From contig NW_019091362.1 in the NCBI RefSeq assembly GCF_001949145.1, forward strand, positions 2,455,790-2,519,789: 64,000 nucleotides of DNA, written 5' to 3'. Made by a program: the position numbers and the translations under genes. This DNA comes from Acanthaster planci. Its lineage: Eukaryota; Echinodermata; Asteroidea; Valvatida; Acanthasteridae. Positions 56,401 to 64,000 of the stretch are shown piece by piece (the stretch's first letter is position 1; the number at the start of each line of letters is the position of its first letter). The notes under the pieces are model-generated. The model saw only the letters and a list, made by a program, of their open reading frames with translations, was not told the DNA's origin and did no database searches.

Positions 56401-59400
56401 CCGGATTGCTACAAGGTTGCTTGACATCTATATACATTCTTAGTGATCTTTTAGCTCCTTTTGTTTGTGACAGTATTGGTTGCTTCGTCGCTGTAGTGAA
56501 CCAGGTTTGGCAGTAGTAAACAGCTAATAGGTGAGCTATTTATTTCCTAACACAACCCAGAGGATTGACTTCATTTTTTTTCCTTGAGCATAAGTTTCAT
56601 TTACACTTTTCTTTTGGCAAGAAGATTATTGCTCACAAGAAAAAATACATTACAAAGAAAGACTTTTGAATTTCTATTTATTTCCTAAGGCAAAGTAGCC
56701 ATTAAAATGATCAGCACTCGCTAAACATTCATCCACATTTATACGTCCTAAAGCTGTAATTTTGCTGAATAATATATATATATGTCATCTACTACCAAAA
56801 TTAATGATCAGTTACCCTCCCTATGATTGGGTGGTTCAAAGCTTGCTCTTTCACAACTTCTAATAACTTGGTTTTCGAAAATCACCTTGTTATTTAATCT
56901 TGAAACTCTTCCAAAACAGTTATGCACTTTAAACCAACCATCACTGGGCAAAATTCCATTGTCAAAGTGGAAACTGGTCACACTCTAACCGATCTCATTA
57001 TTCTTCATAAGTATATTTCATTTTTTATCATTTTCATGAGCAAAAAGGTTTTTTCCAAAAAAAAAAAGAAAATGGAAATCATAGGTTGTACTTTTACCTC
57101 CCATTTCAATTTTGGTAAACTTTTTTCTTTATGGAGTACAAAACATATCAAGGCCAGTAACAGCACAGCTAATTTCCACTTTTGCACGGAACAGCATTTG
57201 GGGAAAACACACACAGACCGTGGCAGCGTGATGTTATTTTGATGATTTTTTCCCCCACTTTTACCTTGTTGAGTTGGGGCAGGGGAAGCCGAAGGCACTC
57301 GTCCCTTTTCCAGTTGACCCCGCTGGCTGATCCCTGACCCCGCCGTGGGCCGGGACCCCTTGCTGAATGTCGGGATACGGGAACTCATGTCAGAGGAGGA
57401 GGAGTTGCGATGAGAAGAGGAGTTGCCTGAGGAGTGCACAAAGAAAGAAAGTCAGGCACTTACAAGAAACACCGGTATCCTTAACCTCTAAATGGTAGGT
57501 GAATGTCACGGATGTTTACTTTTAGTGCAAAGCTTTCAAATGTCTGATAAGACTTGTGTTTACTTGAAAGGATTGAATCACTTTGAAAGCTCATAACGTT
57601 TCCTCCAACTGCGGAAACCCACTGTAAAAATCGGACACAGCAGCTGGATGCCATTATTTCCACATGGAAGGTTCCAAGATTTGAATTGGCAAGTTCTGAA
57701 ATGAATCTTCATCACGTTCAAGTTGGTTCATTTACTACAACAGCTCTTGATACTTTCACAGAGCCTTCTGAAAGCATTTGCAATACAAGTTAAACACTGT
57801 GATCCAAAAATTCAACAAGATCCAGTTAATTATGCATTCCTAAAAGTTCCACTTGATGAAGGGCATTGTGCAGCACTAGACTGTCTTACCTGCAAGAAGC
57901 ACATACTTACTATCTGTGGTATTCTGGCAAAACACAACCAGACCTATCAAGCACATTCAAACAAGTGCACAGTTTTGGTCTGATTCCATAAGACCAAGAA
58001 AGGTCAACCATATTTACAGCTGCACTTTACAACTAGTCTGCTGCGAAGAATGTTGCTCAATAGTCTGAAGTCTGAGCTGTAGTCATGTCTGGTTCAGTGC
58101 CTAAGGTAAACTTCAACACAAAGTTGTGCAACAGAAATCAAGCTCGACGATGCCAAGACTGCGAGCGACTGAGTACTTTGAATGAATGGGCATAATGACT
58201 GTTTGGACAACAGATAAATAAATGTCCAAAGATTTGACACAAAGCCTCAAGTTTGAGTCCTCCCACAAATGCTGGGATCATTTCATGACACCTCCAGCTG
58301 AATACTAAGATTCATCTTAATTACCAACATCAATCTTGTTACTGTGACCACAGTGTCTCATCCAGTCATCGTTCCTACTACACCAACTTTTCTTTCAGTA
58401 TACTAAGTGGATTCCAGCGAGAAATTTACTTACTTTTTTGAGAGGTAGCTGCAGATGGAAACCAGTAAACATGGAGAGAAGAAAAAAAAACAGAGACAAG
58501 TTTTTAAAAAAGGATCTATGAAAACAACTGTCAGAAAAGACATTTTGGTGCAATCCAAATCATATCACCATGCATATTAATCTATGCATGCAGTAATGAC
58601 AGGTCGTGCATCCATACATTTCTGGGGGAAAGAAATCATTTAACTGAGGGAACACTTCCCCCAGTTATTCCAATTAAAACTCTCTTTTTTTTGTTCTTTT
58701 GGGAAGAGGAGAAAAATGAGAGCAATAATTAGTGGATATGAAGGCGGCATGCTTCTGAATGGAGTCAATGAATCGAGTATGGAGGATAGATACTTCATGA
58801 AGTGGAACACATAACCTTGTCAAAAATACCCCATCGAAGGTAAACAAGAAAGATCATCAAAGTTGACAACGAGTCCATGACTGGAACATACATCCCCGGT
58901 GAAAGAACAGGGACAAGAGTAGTGCACAGAGAACAACTCTCTATAATTTATACCAGTGTCTAGTCCTGAGCCAAATAGCCCAAAATTTTCCACTTCCGTA
59001 GGAAATAAAATTACAAGCATTCCTCTGTATAAATTGAACTCAAGGTCTGCAAACGAACCCAATGAACTTGAGTAAACCCACTGAAAATGAGCAGTATGAC
59101 AGACACCGGAATGGCACTGTCCCCTTTGCACCTGGCAGTCATCTGAAGATGGCATTAGTTTGTGCACACAAGGACAAAAATTGGTTTACCCTTGGGAACC
59201 AGGAGATGGTGCCAAACAACCTGTTTTACAGTTTATATCATGCATCAAAGAAACTACCACAAGATCTTGTTAGTTGTTCAACTTAACCTAGATGGAAATA
59301 ACAATATCTTTGCTACCTTTACAGGGGAAAAGTGTCCTCAAATATCATGAGGTTCATTCTAGGCCCACAAGAAAAACTTGATAAACAATCCATAAAAAAA

Positions 59401-62400
59401 GCAAATCAACTTAACCCTTCTGTCTTGGACATACCAATGTTCCAAAGTATGAGAAACATGGGGTTACAAACAAAAACAATACAATGTGTGCTTGCTAAGT
59501 TAGCCTTAATGGTCAGGCAACTGACACAGCGCCCTCTGTAACACACACAGAACCTGTAGCCATGGAGGAAGGAATAAATGTACTGTAGATTCCTCCATGC
59601 TGTAACTGATTCCTAACTGGGTCTACACAGAGAAGACATGATTGCCGATTCTCAATATTAAGCTTTAACATTCTGATCTTCATCTCAAACCAAGCATAAC
59701 AGTACGGCAGCTCATTAAGAAAATCCACAAGGACTGACTTATGGTGAATGGTAAATAATATGAATGATATATACATGTATATATTGCTTCACATATGATA
59801 ATGAAGTATACACAGAATGATTTCTACATAACAAAAACAGGCACACTGGTTATGCTTTATGGACCTTCTTTCGCCTTCTTGGAAACTGAACTTTGCCAAA
59901 TGACAGCTACTTTTTTTTAAATCATCCTACAAGGCTGGGGAAAAATACAGCCTGAGGGTAGCCAAATGTCAGTGACATTGTTGCATGTACACCTTCGAAT
60001 ATCAGGCTATGGCAACATTTGCACTGTAGATCCATGCTGAACATATGTATATGTACCTGTACCTCCCAACCACTTCAGACCATTTCTGTGTGCCAGAATT
60101 ACAGGTTACTATCTGACATGCTATACAATATGCACTGTTTGTTACCAGCTCTGTACTGAATGACGCTCAGCACATAACTTGCCAAGCAGTAAATCTGTTT
60201 ACCAGCTCCATGAAATCAGGTGCGAGAAATTCAATGATTTCAGAGGCCAGATGGTGAGCAAACCTCTGACACTTTATTCTACACGATCTTAGAAACAGTA
60301 GTTGGCGGAACGATCCCTATCAAATTGACTAAGAGTGCCTTGGCAAACATTACGAAGAGATTCCTTTTTTAATATCCTTTCTTTCATGTCGTAAGGACCA
60401 TGCAAGTTGAATGCAAACATCACTGACTGGGACCTGGTGATAGTTATTTCATCATGCTTGTGACAAACGGAAGCAGGCTCATGAACTGGCAATGCAAAGT
60501 GCAGGTAAATAAACGGACAAGATCTTGCACGTTTTTTAGTTAATTTTTGTTTACCTCTCATTCGCTCAAGCCCTGCAAAATAAACAAAAAATTGGCATGT
60601 AGGAAATACGTCAAACCGGTTAGCCACTCTCATAGCACACACGTTAAAATTAAGTCACACTTGTCAAATAAAATGCACTTTTGATGCGTGGGCTTTGAGG
60701 AATTGGCAGACATTTATTATTGCCTTGTATAGCCAACGCCGCACTGGACGGTGAAATAAAACCTTTTGGATGTTGCACTGGTAAAATGCCATGCCATGTG
60801 ACAATCTTTTTCTTTTTTTTTTCAAACAGCCAGACCAGCATCTGTTTGCAAAAAAAAAAGCCAGAAACCCCTACACAAGGACAAGTTCGACGAGTGCAAG
60901 AAAAACAAAAAGCATAAATCTCCAGTGGTCTCTGCGTGCAATGATAATTTTTAGCTGCAATGTGGTAAAGATTGGAAAGTGCATGAAGCATGTTTGGAAG
61001 AACCTTTCGGTTACTCCAGTAGTGTATATCCATGTTTTGAATCCGCGGTGGGTGGGGAAGAAGGGGCAAAATAACCTAACTCTAAATATGGATTTTATGA
61101 GAACAAGTTACTGAGTAAAAAACATCTGACGTAGATCTAACTCTGCATAATCCTAATGCCCTGCAGTTGATTCACTTGGAATCTTCCGAAAACCCATCGC
61201 TATGCAGCACCTTAATGACACACCCTTTCTACTCAAATTGTTAAGAGACAGCAAGGTTAATATGAAAAATGAATACTAGCGGGCTGTACTTCCCAGTCCC
61301 CACAAAATGTGGAATACCCACATAGTACTCCACACACTGTGAAGTGCCACATGCAGAGTACCGCGGTGTACCAATGGCTCTGGTGTTTGACTCACATGCC
61401 GTAGTTGGTGAGTTTGAACGCCACAGGTGTCGGCGCTTGTGTTCTCCTGGGCAAGACAATGCACCACAATTGCCTCTCTCCACCCAGGAGTACAAATCGG
61501 TACCTGGGAGTGTTGAGATCAAATTGTGCTGATCTCAAGTTGTCACAGAGGCAGATCTCATGGTCCAATGGGCAAGGCTAAACAGTGAAGCACTTGGAGA
61601 CTTTGGCAATGAAGTGCTACATTTGCCCTTATTATTATTAGCGTTATTAAAATCCTTCAAAACCTGTAGGTTGATTTTGAAGGATTTGCAAAGATTAAAC
61701 AAATAACCAAATACTTATATTGTGCTTCATTTAGATTTCGCAATTTAAAAACCAACATTATTCCTACTTGATGAAGCAAGTGAAGTGGTAGAGGACCCTT
61801 GCTTGCGCTGCTGGGCCCCAAGCTGACTGCTGGTCCCACCCGGCCGACCCTGGGCCTTGGAGCCCGCCTGGTAAGGCGAGGGAGTGGTGCTGTGGGAGGA
61901 CTTGCTGGCTGGGGGTCTGCCTTGGGATGCCGACCTGGGGTTGGCCTGGGGTTTGGTGGCAGTTTGACGTTGCACTGATGACTGAGGAAGAAATAACCAA
62001 GAAACCAAGAAAAGAGTGAAACACATGAAAAGCTCGATTCTCTAAAAAAAATATATAAAAAAACGAATCTACCTTTTTGTCATTTTTTTCCACTTTTTTC
62101 CTCTGACAAAAGATTTGATAACATACTACTTTTTCATCATTTTCAAGGACTTTTCATGACATTCAAGGACAATTCTTTCCATGATCTTCCATGACTGTGA
62201 GAACTTTGAATGACAAGATTTAAAATTGGCAGGTTCTTGAGACAACAGTCTAGTTCACAGCTTTTTTTGGCACTTGGCAACCTCTTTATTAATGTACATG
62301 AACATGACAAGGAATAGATCCCTAATAAAATGCTTCATTGCTAATTGGTTACTGGTCAATGAACAAGCTGTCTAACTGCATTATCGAGTGATTGATTACA

Positions 62401-62790
62401 GTTTGTCACTTATCAAGTGCTCGTTGATTGCTGAATTGGCTTATTGATTATGAAAAAAAGGTACCTGTGATTGCAAATTGCCCGGCTGTTTCTGCGACGG
62501 CACTGTCTGCCGTTTCTGTCCTGCCTGAGTTGTGGACGCAGCGAGTTGCCTCGTCTGCAGCTGCTGCTGTCGCTGCTGCGATGCTGCCGTCGTTGACGAC
62601 GATGAATATTGCACTTTGTGTTGAGCTGCTCCTCCTGCCGTGGTGGTGGTGTGCCTGCCGTGCGCTGCGTGCGGCCGGGCCTGTTGGCTGGCTTGCCGCT
62701 GCTGCTGCTGCTGTTGCTGCAGTTGCTGTTTGAATCGGGACAGTGCAAAGAAGAGACCCAGCACTGCCTTCAGGTTGCCCTCACGGATAT
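20379..62790 (-). CDS. NAV: Neuron navigator (NAV/UNC-53 family), internal part of a split gene
   Basis: Seven main exons in order: 62790-62465, 61981-61768, 57426-57265, 54965-52607, 24388-22520, 21489-21270 and 20474-20379, about 5.25 kb of coding sequence (roughly 1,750 codons). All boundaries are GT/AG and all phases fit. The joined protein follows vertebrate NAV2/NAV3: end of the CH domain with poly-Q, an SxIP motif, SSMLTKLKFFG, SPKNALKAVAQKT, NTATVAPF, SGYVSDGDI and SGYMSEGG, DDSSSISSGISDT, LKQLFGRKP, ISNPHAT, LRNNSVSLDE, ELHGSALSL, then a coiled coil. In this family NAV proteins are cytoskeletal linkers: they track growing microtubule ends, bind actin regulators, and guide axon outgrowth and cell migration. 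The start codon, most of the CH domain, the rest of the coiled coil and the AAA domain are not in the window. Family assignment is very secure. Which vertebrate paralogue is closest is less so, and a single invertebrate NAV is expected. Confidence 0.95.
20475..21269 (-). other. NAV intron between exons B and A
   Basis: 795 bp, GT-AG, phase 0. It holds only the GC-rich candidate cassette exon at 21034-21093; the rest is AT-rich with nothing recognisable. Confidence 0.85.
21034..21093 (-). CDS. Candidate 60-nt cassette exon in the B-A intron
   Basis: A GC-rich island in an AT-rich intron has, on the minus strand, ttctgtcgtgtggcag, then 60 nt, then gtagca. The piece is 20 codons, phase 0 on both sides (as the intron requires) and has no stop. 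It would insert a Gly/Arg-rich peptide (begins RRPGGTSSG, ends GCS) before the coiled coil. The donor is weak and I recall no family match. Another frame of the same piece gives a charged EETRRDQQRTRR peptide but does not fit the phase. Speculative. Confidence 0.25.
21270..21489 (-). CDS. NAV: NAV exon B: segment before the coiled coil
   Basis: The 220-bp exon has acceptor tccccacaccag (phase 2) and donor GCCATACAT|gtaagtcag (phase 0). Joined to exon D it reads NQ-S-NSAMVRSNSMSASSY, then PRLRNNSVSLDERQR, GTFCRDQDGELHGSALSL and SSLYGAIH. Vertebrate NAV3 has SRFRNSSMSLDEKSR, GSFRDGFEEVHGSSLSL and SSIYS in the same order. The exon leads straight into the coiled-coil exon A in the same phase, with an optional 60-nt cassette possible between them. 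Confidence 0.95.
21490..22519 (-). other. NAV intron between exons D and B
   Basis: 1,030 bp, GT-AG, phase 2. I see no repeat, RNA gene or additional exon in it. Confidence 0.85.
22520..24388 (-). CDS. NAV: NAV exon D: large Ser-rich exon with DDSSSxSSG box
   Basis: The exon is 1,869 bp, with acceptor ttatcttgcag (phase 2), donor AACCAAAG|gtagga (phase 2) and about 623 residues. It opens with I-DDSSSISSGISDTIAEIS-TDENI, the strongest NAV signature in the window (vertebrate: W-DDSSSVSSGISDTIDNLS-TDD). A basic Ser/Pro/Gly region follows with QGFGFRPG (about 268-275) and GNFGFPG. Then come PSLKQLFGRKP (about 396-406), IISNPHATLAKPG (about 420-432), a Ser-rich stretch with RSESGSMESLDS, and DAEETAWLRANGY (about 578-590), like vertebrate DAKEWLRSHS. 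The region is predicted disordered, with many Ser-Pro sites. Several open frames on the plus strand within it are antisense shadows caused by its composition. Confidence 0.96.
29961..30207. repeat. Tandem duplication of about 123 bp
   Basis: Two head-to-tail copies (29961-30083 and 30084-30207), each with gagctttcagctac, gtagatattt, agtaattacttaac, caggccctgtc, tatcccctttct and agacatga. Scattered substitutions show moderate age. Neither copy encodes anything recognisable. Confidence 0.9.
37095..37255 (+). mobile_element. SINE family 2, copy 3
   Basis: The plus strand reads caggaaagctttggtggtca (A-box region), then gggcttgagtctcatcc (B-box), then gttcacaagcctttgg, acactaagcacattgtg and gaagggcaaaaataa. 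It aligns along its length with the 19-kb copies in reverse orientation, and lies inside the 28-kb NAV intron. Confidence 0.6.
41208..41577. repeat. Foldback palindrome with nested inverted copies
   Basis: Outer arms (about 41208-41281 and 41495-41577) are inverted copies sharing gttgcaccatg and gtggttctgagaagaaccga. Inside, cttcaggagggtgac at 41332-41346 and its exact reverse complement at 41348-41362 flank a single base. The motif cctcctgaagacggaca, followed by agcatactgtt, occurs three times in the right half. The element resembles a MITE or foldback transposon, or an inverted duplication enlarged by internal tandem copying. Confidence 0.9.
43279..43363. repeat. Tandem pair of about 42 bp
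   Basis: Two adjacent diverged copies, each containing actagtttcc or actaatttcc, then cttatgctcactggta. Confidence 0.85.
45897..46114. repeat. Degenerate 16-bp minisatellite with an inverted half
   Basis: A 16-bp unit of the type cctcataagtctgacg is repeated several times on one strand up to about 46063 and then appears in inverted orientation (gaggcgtcagacttatgagg) up to 46114. The last part therefore forms a hairpin with a stem of about 30 bp. Spacers vary in length. Confidence 0.85.
51149..51166 (-). promoter_or_regulatory. CTCF-like core motif
   Basis: The minus strand reads tgccacaagagggcgctg, one mismatch from the bilaterian CTCF core (CCASYAGRKGGCRS). It lies in the large NAV intron, 1.5 kb downstream of exon E. 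A single match may be chance or repeat-derived; binding is not shown. Confidence 0.35.
51432..52030 (+). mobile_element. CR1-like LINE, degraded 3' part of reverse transcriptase ORF
   Basis: The plus-strand translation, with frame changes, gives ISKITAKAASMMGLLWRYLH, GCSEQVKSHV, an IEYYSSIWDPHSKS-like region, AARFLTRNYERYASV, LEWMPLEEPR and finally FPRVVSEWNQLPH. These are the ordered C-terminal blocks of CR1/Jockey-like non-LTR reverse transcriptases. The 5' part is missing and several frameshifts and stops are present, so it is inactive. The 163-codon frame on the minus strand here is only its antisense shadow. Confidence 0.75.
52607..54965 (-). CDS. NAV: NAV exon E: large Ser/Pro/Gln-rich central exon
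   Basis: The exon is 2,359 bp, with acceptor tcttttgcag (phase 1), donor GAAGACAG|gtaaga (phase 2) and about 786 residues. In order it has a Ser/Thr-rich start, a Gln-rich stretch (about residues 50-100), SSMLTKLKFFG (about 109-119), SSPKNALKAVAQKTIGRAF (about 233-252), a basic Ser/Pro region, NTATVAPFNY (about 470-479), KETTFGDSVTT (about 591-601), an acidic patch with SGYVSDGDI (about 722), SGYMSEGGGFLY (about 742) and DGMAAVREFLQ (about 767). Each block has a counterpart in the same order in vertebrate NAV2/3, for example MLEKLKLF, SPKIALKGIAQRTFSRAL and DGMAVVRETLQ. The helical block with LRQNLEETMSSLRG that vertebrates carry before ETTF was not found. One continuous exon covers what I expect to be several vertebrate exons (unverified). 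Confidence 0.95.
54966..57264 (-). other. NAV intron between exons F and E
   Basis: 2,299 bp, GT-AG, phase 1. It has a short (TA)n run near 56770 and otherwise nothing recognisable. Confidence 0.85.
57265..57426 (-). CDS. NAV: NAV exon F: SxIP microtubule-tip motif
   Basis: The 162-bp exon has acceptor cactcctcag (phase 1) and donor CAACAAG|gtaaaa (phase 1). It encodes about 54 residues, Ser-rich at first (NSSSHRNSSSSDMSS), then S-R-I-P-T-F-S-K and a basic Gly/Ser stretch ending APTQQG. S-x-I-P within a Ser/basic context is the classic EB1-binding motif, and NAV proteins are known microtubule plus-end trackers. Vertebrate NAV3 has a similar KISRLPGPTARVSAAGS stretch at the corresponding place. 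The proposed EB1 contact is inference from the motif. Confidence 0.9.
58434..58448 (-). CDS. NAV: Candidate 15-nt NAV microexon
   Basis: On the minus strand a long pyrimidine tract (about 58455-58500) leads to ttccatctgcag, then CTACCTCTCAAAAAA, then the near-consensus donor gtaagt. The exon is 15 nt and phase 1 on both sides, matching the G-F intron. Spliced after exon G it would insert T-T-S-Q-K before the Ser-Asn of exon F. After the 18-nt microexon the junction codon becomes Ala. TGC sits at the 3' splice site. The strong tract, strong donor and phase match make this the better supported of the two microexons. Confidence 0.65.
60555..60572 (-). CDS. NAV: Candidate 18-nt NAV microexon
   Basis: On the minus strand the sequence reads a U-rich tract, tttattttgcag, then GGCTTGAGCGAATGAGAG, then gtaaac. 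The exon is 18 nt. It enters and leaves in phase 1, exactly the phase of the intron between exons G and F, so skipping or inclusion keeps the frame. Inclusion adds R-L-E-R-M-R and changes the next codon. A TGC lies just before the AG, as in neural microexons regulated by SRRM4/nSR100-type factors (known for bilaterian microexons). Inferred from splice signals and phase only; no transcript seen. Confidence 0.55.
61365..61645 (+). mobile_element. tRNA-derived SINE with (ATT)n tail
   Basis: The head has an A-box-like tggctctggtg and a B-box-like gagtttgaacgcc about 40 bases later. The body carries cacccaggagtacaaat...ggtacctgggag, a core common in invertebrate SINEs. The tail is gtgctacatttgcccttattattattagcgttatt. 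It lies within the NAV G-F intron, opposite to the direction of NAV transcription. Family name not assigned. Confidence 0.7.
61768..61981 (-). CDS. NAV: NAV exon G: Ser/Gln/Pro-rich linker
   Basis: The 214-bp exon has acceptor ttcctcag (phase 0) and donor TCATCAA|gtagga (phase 1). It encodes about 71 residues rich in Ser, Gln, Pro and basic residues, beginning SSVQRQTATKPQ and ending SSTTSLASS. There is no recognisable domain; this is a disordered linker after the CH domain. It is assigned to NAV because its phases join exon H and exon F (or the intervening microexons) exactly, its composition fits, and it sits between two securely identified exons. The linker itself is too diverged to align with vertebrate NAV from memory. 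Confidence 0.85.
61982..62464 (-). other. NAV intron between exons H and G
   Basis: 483 bp, GT-AG, phase 0. AT-rich, nothing else seen. Confidence 0.85.
62465..62790 (-). CDS. NAV: NAV exon H: end of CH domain and poly-Q
   Basis: The 326-bp exon starts after a ...tatccag acceptor in phase 1 and ends at CAG|gtacct in phase 0. The first residues, DIREGNLKAVLGLFFALSRF, match the last helix of the NAV calponin-homology domain, where vertebrates read IRNGNLKAILGLFFSLSRY. A glutamine-rich tract follows directly, with a run of seven Gln encoded mostly by CAG. After that comes a low-complexity Thr/Ala/Gln region. Vertebrate NAV2/3 also have Gln right after the CH domain, so the poly-Q position is conserved. 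The CH domain would contribute to actin-side binding. Earlier CH exons were not found in 62791-64000. Confidence 0.93.
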
Positions 62791-64000
62791 CTGGATACCG
62801 ACCGTAAAATTAACAGTGAATGATAAAAAAAAAATGGACTTGTACCAAGCCTAACACTGATGCTTGTATGTACCTGAATCTTAGCAATAATGTTCAGGTC
62901 AGAAAAGTGTTGCATTTAGACTGATGGAACATTGGTTATTCAGTAACTAAACATGAAAGTTTGTTCACCAGAACCATGTTCGGTACACAGACGCAATAAC
63001 AGTAAAATGAATCCACAGATGTCTGTGTGTAATGTGAGGAAGAACGCAAAAGTTGCAGTGCAGATGATAAAACAACTCATGGTTTAAATGGCAGCACAAA
63101 AGACACATCCTGAAAGTGCCTTACAAAAAAAAGTGATATCTGGTTACTAAATGTACTGTTCAGAAAAAATCAAGGAAAATGTTGTGGAGTCTTCTTTACA
63201 TCATGACTGTGACATGCAGTTAAGTGTAGAAACAGCTGACCTCTAGCTTCTATTTATCAGTTTCATCCAGGCAGCCCAAAGCCCCACTAGTCCCAAGGGA
63301 CAGCTTCCCTGGCCACCTCCAGATGAACGACTTATCAAACCCCAAATTATGCCTTAATCGCTTTTGAGGAAGTGCTCTTAAAGGGAGGAAACTGTGTAAT
63401 TTTTGTTTCTCAAATAAAAGCAGTCCTGTCATTAAGATGAATCAGAATCCTCGTCCCCCCCAAAAGAGAAGCCCCTCGTGACTGAAAAGGCTTCTTCTGT
63501 GCACTAATTAGCTTTTTTAATTGTACCACCTTGCACTTCTTTGCAGATATAAATTGTTTAAATTTTATATTTCACGTAGAGTGTGGTCTGTAAACAGACC
63601 ATAGGCAAACAAATAAAACGGAACACAGGGTGACAGTAATAGCAACATTCTTTTATATGTGATACATTACCTCAACAAAAACAAACAAAGACCTACATGT
63701 GCTAGTATGTCGTGAAACATGAAATGCAAATTTGCAACCAGTACTAATGATTTTTTTTTTCCGAAATATTTTCATTTCGTTTTTATAAATATTATTCATA
63801 TTCCACCTCATGCTGCAAAGAGAAAACATTTTCTGCCAAATGAGGAACCAATTTTATGGCCAGCACTTGATACTGGTCATAAAATTGGTTGCAAACAGCA
63901 CTAAATGTTAAAAAAGTGTGGTTTTCCTCTACATCTGTGGAATGAAGGATAACAACAGACGGGTAAGCAGCCCCTCGTACCAGTCACAGATGGATGTGTC
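62791..64000 (-). other. NAV intron upstream of exon H (5' part beyond window)
   Basis: At least 1,210 bp, ending ...cggtatccag before exon H. No earlier CH-domain exon was found. It contains a strong 18-bp stem hairpin at 63846-63890. Confidence 0.8.
63846..63890. repeat. Hairpin with 18-bp stem and 9-base loop
   Basis: Arms aaccaattttatggccag and ctggtcataaaattggtt pair with one mismatch around cacttgata. It would be present in NAV pre-mRNA if transcribed. It could be a MITE remnant or a chance structure. Confidence 0.7.

Larger units (their letters stand above)
57427..61767 (-). other. NAV intron(s) between exons G and F
   Basis: 4,341 bp, GT-AG, phase 1. It contains the two candidate microexons (60555-60572 and 58434-58448) and a tRNA-derived SINE near its 5' end (61365-61645). 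The remainder is AT-rich without recognisable features. Confidence 0.85.

Overview
This is eukaryotic genomic DNA: AT-rich, intron-dominated and almost free of long reading frames apart from a few serine/proline/glutamine-rich exons. All supported coding sequence belongs to one large gene on the minus strand, a neuron navigator (NAV / UNC-53 family) gene. The window holds its middle part, from the last part of the calponin-homology (CH) domain to the first part of a C-terminal coiled coil. Upstream exons (start codon, most of the CH domain) lie beyond base 64000. Exons for the rest of the coiled coil and the AAA-type ATPase domain were not found and presumably lie below base 1.

Layout in transcription order (high to low coordinate). 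Exon H (62465-62790) has the CH-domain end and poly-Q. Exon G is 61768-61981. Two candidate microexons follow, of 18 nt (60555-60572) and 15 nt (58434-58448). Exon F (57265-57426) has a Ser-Arg-Ile-Pro microtubule-tip motif. Exon E (52607-54965) is 2.36 kb and Ser/Pro/Gln-rich. A 28.2-kb intron follows, then exon D (22520-24388, 1.87 kb), exon B (21270-21489), a possible 60-nt cassette exon (21034-21093) and coiled-coil exon A (20379-20474). Splice sites and phases agree at every main junction (0, 1, 1, 2, 2, 0 in transcription order), and all three candidate small exons keep frame. The joined sequence follows vertebrate NAV proteins block by block.

The introns hold degraded mobile elements: two 3' ends of CR1/L2-like non-LTR retrotransposons, several tRNA-derived SINE copies, short tandem duplications, a 370-bp foldback palindrome and a palindromic 16-bp minisatellite. 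No functional tRNA, rRNA, second gene, promoter or polyadenylation site could be supported.

Organism: a marine invertebrate is likely, probably a non-vertebrate deuterostome such as an echinoderm. This is inferred from one NAV gene close to vertebrate NAV2/NAV3, long AT-rich introns, CR1/L2-like LINEs and tRNA-SINEs with a CACCCAGGAG...GGTACC core, and frequent TACATGTA strings. It is not proven. Family comparisons rest on recalled NAV sequences, not on a database search.
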